Shown here: positions 1-10,262 of the stretch, one piece after another
How the letters are laid out: the number at the start of each line of letters is the position of its first letter
Numbering within the stretch: position 1 is the first letter of the stretch
Assembly: GCF_000003605.2 (NCBI RefSeq)
Contig: NW_003111480.1
Coordinates: forward strand, 181,164 to 208,070
Length of the DNA: 26,907 nucleotides
Direction of reading: 5' to 3'
Source of the DNA: Saccoglossus kowalevskii
Taxonomy: Eukaryota > Hemichordata > Enteropneusta > Harrimaniidae
The notes under the pieces: model-generated
The model's input: only the letters and a program-made list of their open reading frames with translations
Database searches by the model: none
Told to the model about the DNA's origin: nothing
Made by a program: the position numbers and the translations under genes

Positions 1-3000
1 AGTGGTAATGTTTAACTTCTATATTTATAACCCATTGAAGTAGTGTTACGCAAATGCCGACACTGAGTAACCATGAACCGTTATATATGTTCACAAGAAC
101 AAGAAGCAATCAGCCTTCAAACCTTGTGATCTTTACAAAACCTATCCGTGTTTATTTTGCACAGGGTTTCCGTCCTATACATATGCGTCATAACATTATC
201 ATCTCAAACGAAAATCTATATTCATATGTTAACTACATCAAATAACTTACTCTGTGTTTATTGTATACGAATAATACCAATGCCCGTTATTTATTGAACT
301 GAACGGGACTCGACATTAACACGACACGCATACTCGTATACAATTTTGGGTGCGGTCACTCGAAGTGCAAACCAGCCAACCGTAATATGATCGCTATTCT
401 CGTTTGGATCATTGGGAACAAAAGGCCGACACGCGACACGATTACTTACGTTCCAAGTGTGTTATATCAACTAAAATCATTCAGTCGAACAGAGTCGTGG
501 CTCTGAGACTACGAATAAACAGTCGAGTCAGGATCGCAATCATTTATTAATCAAAGTAATACAAATAATTGAACTGATATACGCTCAATGTAAGCATTAA
601 ATAAACATTGGCTTGATATAGCACGTGATTTTTGAACAGTAGCAAGACATATAGTAACGAGGGGGTGAGGTCGCCCACGTGGTCAATCAACGGGATATAT
701 ATTATCAATAAAACGAACGAACAATACAATATGACGTCATATATAGGGTTCCCCAAAAAGTTGTCGTGTTGATTCTCTTCGAATTAATATAACGATGCCA
801 CAAAATGCTGTACAATCTGAACTTGTGTTCCAGCAGATTGTTCGCATCATATACACGATGAAATGTGTTTTATAAGATTAATCTTTCCGTGAGAATCTTA
901 ACGAGTTCCAACACAAATGTACAAACACGTTCCAATTAAAAAAAAAATGCAAGCAAATTACAGCCGTGCACGTTGTGTAGCCAACATTGTTTCATTTTAG
1001 ATCCCCTGATGAATGGAAAAATTCATAATCATGATTTTCTAATTTATAAATATTTTTTACATTATTTTGTACATAACAACATATTTATTCTATAGTAATG
1101 AACTTGTGAAGATAGGTCTTGCTAAACCCCACGCAGTGAGTATAACAGATCAACTTGTAATCAGTATTTTAGTATGTCCCTGTTTATTTTATTAAATCTG
1201 ATTTATTTGATTAAATACGATTTGACTGGATAGGTTTAATCCACGGAACATGTCAATTCCCTTAAATGTAAAAATTATTGACTCTCCTAAAAGTGATCAC
1301 AGTCATATCAATTCACTTTTATCGTGCGGTGGTCATTTTAGGCGGTCATTGCTGTCTTTTTTAGTTCCAAGCCTAGTTTTTGCATTGATGGGACGTATTG
1401 ACGGTGATTCGTACGTATCGTATTGTTACAGGGTATCTGGAAGCGAGGCTTAGCATGGATTGTTCAGCAACTGCCGCCTTGTGATAAAAACAAAATATAT
1501 GACAGGCCAAACTGCTAGTTTAAGTTAGATGCACACTATACGTACCTGCCGAGTCACATGACCATAATATGAACATCAGTAGAAAACAGGTAAGAAAGAT
1601 CCGCAGAAACATCGTTCCAGACCACGTTGCATGAGACCAGAATTTGTCCTAACTGCCGTACTTGTGTTGCACTTCGTCGATCGGATCTTCACGATTTTCA
1701 GTCTGAAACTCATGAAGTCAGGAACGCCCAATTGCACGTGTCCTCATGTTAACACACATCCCATAATCCAGTGCGGTATACTCCAATTTCTGTCAATATA
1801 ATACAATGTCTACGAGACTGTTTCTCGCTATTTGTACCCTTACTATAAGTACGTCAGGAAATTACACAGTCATAACATGTAATTCAAGAGTCATTTCAGC
1901 GTGACTGCAATGGATGCTTAGCAAGACTCTACGTATAAAGCTTAAGTCGCATAGAATCTGAAGCAACAGATCAGTATAGGAGGCCACGAGAATCAACAGA
2001 CGTAAATGACACACTAGTCATATGCAAATTATGTCGAATGACTGCAAACTGGATGTATTAGATACAAGTGATGACAACGTTCGTTATTCATTGACACTAC
2101 TTGCCAATGGCATTAGGTGGACAAACTCGACATACATTCGCGGCTCGTGTAGGTATAGGTAAGAAAAGTGGTAAATACATAAACGAGGAATAATGTTTGA
2201 TTGCTCACGAAGAAGACACCTCAGTTATAACATGTCGGTATGCAACAAAGTATAAAGTAAATATTAATTATAGCCAGCTGTAAAGATTAAGATTACCTAT
2301 GACATAAGGGATTAGTTTATAAGCCTATGATTAATTCAAACTCTAATATAAACATCGATAAACTACTAGTAAGTCTTACTGAATAAATAATGTGAAAAAA
2401 ATTCCCGACATTCTCCGGGCGGCCAAAAGCCTACACTGCTTTATAAAAAAAATACAGAACCTTCAAAAGAAACATCTACTAATAAACGGTGTCGTTCAAA
2501 CACAAAAGTGAAAAATACACTCAGTCCAACACTCGGCTACTTGACCAGTGAAGTGATAATCAGTAATAATTAAGTAATTACATGTATTTAAACGCACAGA
2601 TTTAATACTGTTAATGACAACAACCATAATAACGTAATAACCATGCAATACATACATTTAGTATGGCGTGGTAATGCGCACATAAAACTAAATTCGCTTG
2701 ATGTTAAAATATGTGGGCTATCCATAACTGTTTTGCAGAGGAAACAAGGTTGTGATCCAGCCATTAAATCGATTCAAATGTACATAAAAACACAATTTCA
2801 TGAAATGACATAGAAAAAGTATGTGAAATAAAAAATGTGAAGTTATGCCTCGTGGGGTTGAAACTGGTTGTGAGATTTATATTAACATTAATCACGAGGT
2901 GTCATCGGGTATGCTCTTAAGACGCTGATTTCAAATCTGATATTATTCGCCAAATCAAAAATTTCACAAGGTATATGCTATGGCATACGTTTTATATCAA

Positions 3001-4050
3001 TAAAAATGAGTAAGTAAGAAAGGTATTTGAAGATATTTCAAATGTAGTTGAAAAAAACCCACTTCAGATCGGACGTATATTACAACATTCTGTTGCATTC
3101 TACGTAGTCAAGGCATGCCGCTGATCATGTTTTCCCAAATGTGTTTTGTTTCGTACAAGCAAACGTACAAAGCATAGCAATAAATATCAATCATGGTTTT
3201 AATGAAGAGATTTAACAGATAATTTAGATGATTTACAGACATAGGAGTTTACCAAATCATTTTTGTCAAAATGAAAACCGTTTAAAAAAACAAGTGATGA
3301 TTTCAAAAGTATACTATTCACAGGCGTTTAGCTTAGATTTCAACTAAAAACCTAGTGTTCATCAAATTGTCAACAATAATAACAAGTAATGGGTGAGGCG
3401 GCATGTAAAAAGGAAATTTGCCAAACACAAATTATTTCTAAGAAGGTAAATGGGATGTCGGGAGAAAACAATGATTGAAACGAAACTTTTGGCCCATATA
3501 CAAACACTAAACTATTTAATAAGATTGATACATGTACGCACAAACACCTCACACATTTCATTCGCTTTAAAAATGTTTGAAAGTTGTATGGAGATCAAAA
3601 TGCCGGCATTCTGACATGTGTACATGCCTAAACATGTCAGAATATTTGAGTGGAACTGACAGACTGCTAGTAAGTTGTAAGTTGACATTATAGAACAAGT
3701 ATACTATGCCCTTGAAGACTGTGGCCATTATACATTGCCGTTGTTGTAATGGTAAGCGCCGAGGGTCGTGAAAATTGCTAAAAATACGAGTAGGCGTTTG
3801 CCCAGACATCCCCAGCAAACAACAAAAAATCGCGAAAATTGACAACACGTAGATCGAATCGAGACAGGAAATAGAATGGCAAATGAAAACAAACACCGGA
3901 AATAAATGAACAATACGCAACCTTAGAAGTATAACAAAAATATTGATTGCTTATAATGTAACAAATAAACCAGAAATGAAAAAAAAAACGACAGTGAGGA
4001 ATCATTTGAATTAGGATTTCCCCGCCGCAAACCCACCCAATACGCGTGAA
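1..4050. other. non-coding, no gene recognised
   Basis: AT-rich sequence read on both strands without finding a recognisable protein domain, RNA gene or mobile-element core. The open frames here are short, have low-complexity composition and overlap one another in several frames, as chance frames do in AT-rich DNA. It could be intergenic DNA downstream of the minus-strand Ig gene or one of its introns. Small items inside it (a palindromic CRE-like site near 735) are listed separately. Confidence 0.5.
729..748. promoter_or_regulatory. CRE-type palindrome next to a TATA-like run
   Basis: Positions 729-742 are a perfect 14-base palindrome, ATATGACGTCATAT, with the cAMP-response/ATF core TGACGTCA at its centre. 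A TATATAG run follows directly. A CACGTG E-box core lies about 55 bases upstream, near 676. These are textbook factor sites, but no gene start could be tied to them, so promoter function is only a possibility. Confidence 0.2.
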
Positions 4051-5772
4051 CTCAAATTGAACTAAAATGTCAGGGGGTTAAACTGCGTCAAATTATTTTC
4101 GGTTTTGACAAATACCGGATCAACAGTCACACCCGAACAATAATAACTGACGAATTTACAGAGTAAAAATTACGAGTTTTTTTTTTAAATAACTTCTCAG
4201 AATTCTATTTGCACGTTCATTGCCATCTTCGTCAAAGTCAAACTCTCATCCATCCAAGCCGGCGTCACTGTCACTGTCGCCGTCGAACAATATCTCTACA
4301 GCTTCGTCCTAAAGTTCGTCGATGTCGTCGACACAACTTGGACTTAGCACGTTTATTCCACGGATTTCACAATCTGTAAGCTTGGCATGTCTGATCACAA
4401 AAAAAAGACAACAAATGGGGTCGCGTGCAATTGAATTTTACTTGACCTTTAGCATCTGTTTTATTGGTTGGCTAAAAATGACTCCACTACTATTGTTTCA
4501 TCGTTGAGGTCAAGTCATTGGCGTGACATTGCAAAATTGCTGACCTCAGTTATGGATTCGCAAGCTGTTACCAGATATTTTATGAAGCCAAAACAATGTG
4601 CATTCAACCACTCTCCCAGTTAGGGGTTGCTGCAATATTGCAACATTAGTTTCATAGTCAATGACGCTAAAGCCGAACGAGTGCTACACTCCTACAGTAT
4701 AATCATTTGGACAACTCAAAATACAATTTTACTAAAACATTTATTTACAATGATTTGAATATAAGAAAAATAATCAAATATATTGTATTCTTTAGAATGA
4801 AACCAATACATTATGTTTGTTATGTTTATGTTTATAACACGAGGTGTTTGCCCAAAACAACAATAAAACATGATTGTAATGATGCATTTGTTTATTCTAG
4901 ACATACCACACAGCATACTATATCACCCAAATTAAACAAACCATTGATTTTGAATACACCAATACCTTTAGTAACATTTCTGCTGAATACCTAGCATAAT
5001 ATCATTTACTGTATGTCAACCATAGTTCAGGTCGAATTCAAATGCACTTTGTGTAGATGATAACAACTGTACATCATATACAGTCGTATATAATTACACT
5101 CATCTAATGAATAAAGTTTTGTAGGTGTACACAAATAATGTTTGAAATGAAATTGTAAATTACATACAGATATGGAGAATGATATCTTTAAAATGCTTTG
5201 TAAGCTTGCAAGTTGCACTGGAACACCACCTACCAAGTACAGTAAGTGTTCCTACTTCCCCATCCTCTTTGCCGAGTAAAATGATATAAAAATCATTCTC
5301 CCAATCATCTGCTAAATTCAGGTATCCGGGTTCGTCACGTTCGCAAACCTTTCAACCAAGCAAAAACACACAGAGATGGAATTCGTGTCAACCTCTAGTC
5401 TCAGTCGCCCCGTGGAGAACTGACCAAGACCGCTTTATTCACTTTTCCAAAACACCGTATCTTACATGCAAGTTTAAGATATTAAGGCGTGGCCTCCACA
5501 CATTCCACTCATGTAGCCAATCACACACGAAGTATTTAACACGCCATACATACTTGATTAATTGTTCACTATATTAATAGACTACTCATATCAACTGTCA
5601 GAAATAGCAAAGTTTATATCTGTAATTAGTTCCAATCACTGACTCGATTTCCGTCTAGTACTTTGTATAAGCCTAATGATAACAGGTTACGAGCGAGCGT
5701 TGACAGATCTCAGCACTCAGCACCCAGCACTTCACTGGAAATCAGTTATCAAGTCGTATCAGTGACCGACAT
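4051..5772. other. non-coding, no gene recognised
   Basis: No firm gene. On the minus strand at about 4205-4325 a stop-interrupted frame is rich in Asp and Glu (for example DGDSDSDAGLD), like the acidic leader of some transposases, but nothing supports it further. Positions 4631-4642 are a perfect 12-base palindrome, TGCAATATTGCA. The 95-codon plus-strand frame at 4707-4994 is Asn/Ile/Lys/Tyr-rich and looks like chance. Confidence 0.45.
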
Positions 5773-5838
5773 CTAGACAATTGGAAATATAATCATGACA
5801 GAACCATGGCCCGTGATTTCAACTAGTGCTCCGCTCAC

Positions 5839-5915
5839 ACCAACTATGTATCTATAACAGTTCAAGGTTACATCTTCTCTTGGTTTTGCATATTCTATAC
5901 CAGTTGGTCCAATTA
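5839..5915 (-). CDS. doubtful Ig half-exon
   Basis: On the minus strand the frame reads through an EDVTLNC stretch, the pattern around the B-strand cysteine of an Ig domain; compare GDDVTLKC in exon 1 of this gene. With an acceptor ending at 5916 and a GTGAGC donor at 5838-5833 the piece would start in phase 1 and end in phase 0, the same phases as exon 1. Against it: it is far shorter than exon 1 (77 against about 205 bases), the acceptor is weak (a T7 run, then TCAATAAG), and no partner exon with an F-strand cysteine was found below it. It may be a degenerate exon or chance. Confidence 0.18.
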
Positions 5916-6179
5916 CTTATTGACTAAAAAAATGGATAACATATACATAATAAATTATTGGATATACTCAAGGCGTAGTATTCCTAACTTCAATATTGAT
6001 TGAGTTTGGAAGATTTTTTTTGTGCAATATGATAACTTGACTTTATATTTTTAAAATACGACATTCTTCTTATAGCTACGGTAATTCCGAGCCAACAAAA
6101 TATTTAATATTCTTTTCTCTAACGAATTTTCCACATTATGTCCAAAACAACACAATACCCTTTGGCTAAAGTGACTCAC

Positions 6180-6287
6180 CGTGACGAGTAATTGAAAATG
6201 CAGTGTTAATAAACCAAATTGCCTGTTGATTTGGCGGCAAGGCGGACACATCACAGTAATTGACACAGGGTAGTGTGTAGACTGTGA
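6180..6287 (-). CDS. possible exon 5 of the Ig gene
   Basis: Candidate exon of 108 bases starting and ending in phase 1, matching the phase of every domain-end junction in the gene. The translation contains two close cysteines (PCVNYC) followed by SALPPNQQAIWFIN, which resembles the B-strand cysteine to C-strand tryptophan stretch of an Ig domain. The donor is strong (CACG then GTGAGT). The acceptor ends in AAAAAG with a T-rich run about 12 bases upstream, which is mediocre. It sits 289 bases downstream of exon 4. If real, it is the first half of a further Ig domain whose second half I could not find. Supporting evidence is limited to phase, donor and motif. Confidence 0.33.
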
Positions 6288-6576
6288 CTTTTTGTTTTAC
6301 AAAAAAAATATATAAGTAATTGTCAATTTAGCCTTTTTAAAGAGATCGCGAAAACTAACGTGACTGCGAAACAAATGAAGAAGATGGACGGCAGACACAG
6401 ATGATTCAAATAATGCAATACATCAAGCTGTAGGCAGATATGTGCCGTGCTTTTGAATTGGCCACACCAACGCAATCAACGCCATTTGAGAGTGTGGGAG
6501 AACTTAAAAGTGTGCATTAACGGCAACATTAATTGTAGCATACAATGATATAACATTTTCGCATTCCTAATCTGAC

Positions 6577-6876
6577 CTTTTGTCTGGACTTCAATATCCG
6601 CGTATGATTCTCCAAGTTGACAGCGATAAGTTTGAACATCCTGTGCATCAAATACAGTTAACGTTGTTTTCTGTTCATCACCTTCCACTGGATCAATATC
6701 ATAGCCTTCATCAGAAGGATCTATTTGTATGTGATTTGACCCATCCTGTAGAAACCATTCCCAACCCTCGAAATAAGGAAATGGTGGTATAGCATCTGTG
6801 TCGCATTCCAACACGGCGTCAGACCCTGCTTCGATTGTGTGGGGACTCTCGGTAATAGCGTTAACCGTTTGGTCAT
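6577..6876 (-). CDS. Ig-superfamily gene, exon 4 (Ig domain)
   Basis: One exon of exactly 300 bases encodes a whole immunoglobulin domain. The acceptor is TTTTGTAG before 6876, and the donor GTCAGA follows 6577. It starts and ends in phase 1, the standard arrangement for Ig-domain exons, so it joins exon 3 in frame. The translation shows the Ig signature: a B-strand cysteine in AVLECDTDA, a C-strand tryptophan in GWEWFLQDG, and an F-strand cysteine in VQTYRCQLG, ending in ADIEVQTK (G strand). The loops are rich in Asp and Glu, suggesting an acidic extracellular surface. The role is probably adhesion or receptor recognition outside the cell; the family cannot be fixed. An ORF continuing past the donor is intron read-through. 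The donor has C at +3, which is less usual. Confidence 0.85.
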
Positions 6877-7998
6877 CTACAAAACAGAACCAGCCAGTTA
6901 TAATTGTCATCATACACATTAATATATACATTCCTAATCCGTAATGTTAATTTACAATTCTGAGAATGCATTCTGAGAATAAGTAAATAAAAAGAACTTA
7001 ATGTATAAATTAAATAGTCAGTTGTCGAACTGATTAAATACATTAAATAGTCATAAATCACGAAATAATAGCGATAACCAGGATAATAGTGACCATTAAC
7101 CATAACAGAGCTAACAAATGGTATATTTGATATTGTAGCTTGTCACATTGATTGAAATTGATCGTAAATGATCTATTTACACCATAATTATATAACCACA
7201 GTCATTTGTTATTATTTACTTTATACTAAGGAACTTAAAATTTATTATTCATACTACAGACGAATATTTTTTACGAACTGTCAATTCCTTAGTATGTATA
7301 TTATATAATAAATATTATATTACCAACTAGTCAGAGTGAGGCATTGTATTCACTATTTTTTTGCACGGTGAGTGTGTCGTGGTAGGTAGCGCAGTAACGA
7401 GGAATTTGATGTGATCTTGCGTTTGAATCCTTTCTTTTATTTTGAAATTATTGTCTATTTAATGTTGTTTAATTAGCAATTTTCTGTCAATATTAGATAT
7501 GCAAAAATGCTATTTTATTAGCAATTGAGTTTCAATATTTGATATCTGTTAACGGCTCACGTTATCATAATTAGCGGACCCAATGCAAAATTGTATTGAG
7601 TTCATAATGTTGAGACAGGCGACAACAGGCAATCAAAGTATGTGATATACAGTTAACTAGAATGGTGAAGAAATAATAAAACAAAAAGTGGTTTAGGAAT
7701 AACTATGATGTTTATGAATATTCTAACAGTTGAAACTAGTAAATGCCACGACCACTTCATTGACGTCAAATAAAAAGCTGTCAAATACCAAAATACAAGC
7801 ATAACGCTATTCCCAATAGAAATTTATAGAATAATTCTACATCAAAGATGATGTTATTAGTCTGACAAAATGTATCTAGTTTATTAATAAAGTGCTTAGA
7901 TCTAAATTGTAATATAATGAGGGTATTTGCTGATTTATCATTTTTATTTGCTTAAAACTGATTTTTGCAAGAATGATTGTAAATAAGGACACACTTAC
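6877..7998 (-). other. intron 3 (between exons 3 and 4)
   Basis: A 1,122-base AT-rich intron with no coding signal. It holds an 11-base inverted repeat (ATACTAAGGAA at 7223-7233 and its complement at 7285-7295, about 50 bases apart) and a pair of imperfect direct repeats near 7472-7500 and 7519-7545. A tRNA-like promoter pair near 7387-7430 is listed separately. Confidence 0.7.
7370..7450 (+). repeat. possible tRNA-derived SINE head
   Basis: TAGCGCAGT at 7387-7395 fits the RNA polymerase III A-box consensus, and GCGTTTGAATCC at 7419-7430 resembles the B-box. GTGATCTTG lies between them, as in many tRNA-derived SINE heads. A T-rich stretch follows. The A-B spacing is short for a tRNA, so this would be a decayed or truncated SINE, not a functional tRNA gene. 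No second copy is present in the window, and no flanking duplication was identified. Confidence 0.3.
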
Positions 7999-8409
7999 GA
8001 TCAGTACATAACACTTTGATTGGTTCAGTGAAAATCTCTAACGTGGCAACTAGACCATCTTGTGTTGATTTACATCGTATAGCCAATGTCATATTTTCTT
8101 GTCCACTTGTATACACAAATGTCATAACACTAGTCGTGTTGTAATAACCTCCTTTTTCTTGGGTTGTTGTCACAGCTTCGAATTGTACATCGTAGATCGG
8201 GTCTGGACTGTGCATGACATCATATGGTATATCCCCCTCTATCGGTGATCTCGCAGCTGATGTGATTCTATAGTTCCACGTTATAGAAGCCGAGGGTACT
8301 ACGTTAACGACAGTGCACATCCAAGTAAGTGTTAGCTTTTGACCCGGTGCTGGTAAATCTTGTTTACAGTCACTTTGGTCACCGCTAATTAACACTTCTT
8401 TTGCAGGCT
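7999..8409 (-). CDS. Ig-superfamily gene, exon 3 (C-type Ig domain)
   Basis: An exon of 411 bases, phase 1 at both ends. The acceptor is CTAATAG before 8409 and the donor GTAAGTG after 7999. It encodes about 137 residues: a short leader (PAKEVLISGDQSDC), then a longer Ig fold with the B-strand cysteine in LTWMCTVV, the C-strand tryptophan in ASITWNYR and the F-strand cysteine in LAIRCKSTQDG. The layout resembles the C2/CD80-like domains that follow a V domain in adhesion proteins and receptors. Two N-glycosylation sequons (NTT, NMT) are visible. An extra cysteine pair (SDC near the start, VLC near the end) may form a further disulfide. It follows exons 1-2 at 591 bases. Unit B holds only the first 77 bases of this exon. 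Confidence 0.85.
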
Positions 8410-9000
8410 CTATTAGAAATATACAGTCATAAAATAATTAGATATTAATATACCTCATAGCCCTAACAGCCAAACGAATTCGGGCATCTGACAGTCGATA
8501 TATTTGAGTATTAAATTCTCAACTGACAACGACGTAATAATCGGTTTCTGCGCTGGCCCCGATGTAAGAAATGTTAAGGTTTGTCGGCGTTTCCTTGGAG
8601 ACTCATCAGTCTAGTGAGCTGATTTTGTTCTTGTGCGCGCGGGTCATGTATAACATCACGGATTCTGAAATGTCAGACAGTCGTGCATAAGTAGTTGATG
8701 CCCACAAACGTCTTAAATGTACTTTCGGTCAGAATTATGGAATATAAATAAATTTCGAGATCGCCCCATTGATTGGTCATTGACGGTCATTTGGCGGTTA
8801 ATAAAACTCATTATTGACTCAGTGCCCTTGATTAGTTTTTACGCATACGTAGTTGTGAATAATTTTTTCATAGGATCATTAAAACTATAAATCTAATTAA
8901 TATTAAACTATCTGTTTAATTATATGAAGTCATTAAAAAGTCAGTTGAGAAGGTTAATTGTCCTGACTAACCAATACAAAATCCGGATTTATTAACTTAC

Positions 9001-9112
9001 CCCACAAGTTCGCTGATTTGAATTGTGGATTCCGATTCAACACTATACACAAGTATTCACCTTCATCTGTCAGTTTTACATTAGTCAATACTAAATTATA
9101 CGAGTCTGTGAA
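9001..9112 (-). CDS. Ig-superfamily gene, exon 2A (V domain, second half)
   Basis: A 112-base exon in phase 0 to phase 1, acceptor TTTATAG and donor GTAAGT. It supplies the D-E-F-G part of the V-type domain begun in exon 1A: DSYNLVLTNVKLTDEGEYLC, the DxGxYxC motif with the F-strand cysteine, then the G strand KSANLW. Joined to exon 1A the domain is 105 codons. Compared with exon 2B it has lost 6 bases at the 3' end, so the copy-B ending ANLGVSG is shortened to ANLWG here. The frame survives. The shortened G strand may weaken the fold. Confidence 0.85.
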
Positions 9113-10038
9113 CTATAAATAATAAATGTAATGATATCACACATACAAGCTATAACAATTGACGATGAGCAAATACTCACACAAATGATTGAACAGCTTT
9201 ATTGTGTATGAATCAACACAGGTAACACAGGAAATGTTCAATTAAATCAGATAAGCTACATCACAATTTATATAATTAGATTATCTTAGGTTAAAAAGCA
9301 TCATATGGCTGTACTATCGACATAGACGTTTGGCAAAAAACAAACAAACAGATTTTAAGAATAATTGCCATTTTAGCTCCACCTTCGTCTTAATACCCGA
9401 CAATATCACCGACTGTCATTTTAGACTTTCTTGAAAACTGTCATAACGATTGATGTGATACTTGGTATATATGTCCATTGGGTGGTCTTCACTTAGATTT
9501 GTCTATATCGGGGTGGTATCTTCAAAAAAATATAATTTTGATGCATTTTTATTTAATTTTTCGTAAAATCTGACTTGACCTCACGTGCGACTGATTTGAT
9601 ATTCAGTATATAGATACCCAGATGGACATTTGTCAGCTTTGTTCATATCATGCTATTTTTGTAAGTGTAGTCAATATAACTGTATTTTTGAGATTTTCAT
9701 GACAATATAATATTTTTTTCATTATTGGTGAAAAAAAAATCGAAACTTTTTTGAAAACCACTTGCTGATTGTTTTGGAATTTTATATTTAGGTACATAAG
9801 ATAAGCCACTGTTAGATTGATTTGCTTCCTTTTACAGTCAGATTCTTTCGTTTAGTGTCGATAACTTTTCTCATTTTATTGAGTACTGGTATTCTTGTTA
9901 TCTCTGAAATATCTAAATATATATCAATCGTGAAGACCAAGAAATGCGATCCTGGTTAATCACACTATTACTATTTTAATATAAAGATAATAAATAGAAA
10001 ACAAATATTCAGTTATTTAAATAAATTATAGTTAATAT

Positions 10039-10046
10039 TATAAATA
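10039..10046 (+). promoter_or_regulatory. TATA-like box upstream of a short ORF
   Basis: TATAAATA stands 65 bases upstream of the ATG of the small plus-strand reading frame at 10104. The spacing would allow a start site near 10070. In AT-rich DNA such matches are common, so this is weak by itself. Confidence 0.2.
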
Positions 10047-10103
10047 CGTGATTGAATGAACATTGCTTGAAGTAACTTTTTAAGCGTTTTAATCAATTCT
10101 AAA

Positions 10104-10262
10104 ATGACCATGGACCACGCACAAAGTCACAGAGCGCGAATTTTGCGTAGACAAACCGTGTATGTTACACGAGTTTTATACGTCGCTATGGGATTCATAT
10201 CGCTCACAACGTGGTTTTATAGTTTTAATCTTAATATCAAGTTCAGCAATGTGCAAGGTTAA
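10104..10262 (+). CDS. possible first coding exon, type II membrane protein
   Basis: A 52-codon frame with two possible starts, 10104 and 10110; the second, ACCATGG, is a strong Kozak context. The product has a basic N-terminus (HRARILRRQ), one hydrophobic span (VLYVAMGFISLTTWFYSF) and a polar tail, the profile of a signal-anchored type II protein such as a Golgi glycosyltransferase. Its mixed composition is unlike the chance frames nearby. A possible donor GTTAAT follows CAAG at 10257, just before the stop. No later exon was found on the plus strand, so this could be an orphan exon, a gene fragment carried into the intron, or chance. It is absent from unit B. Confidence 0.3.
   Translation: MTMDHAQSHRARILRRQTVYVTRVLYVAMGFISLTTWFYSFNLNIKFSNVQG

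Noticed and set aside
3567-3920. 117-codon minus-strand frame, with two other overlapping minus-strand frames
   Set aside because: Three frames of the same strand are open over the same stretch and none shows a domain. The composition (Phe, Cys, Ile, Leu) follows the AT-rich bases. A TM-like exon here was considered, but only a plausible acceptor supports it.
4707-4994. 95-codon plus-strand frame
   Set aside because: Asn/Ile/Lys/Tyr/Thr-rich, no domain, overlapped by a minus-strand frame; typical chance frame in AT-rich DNA.
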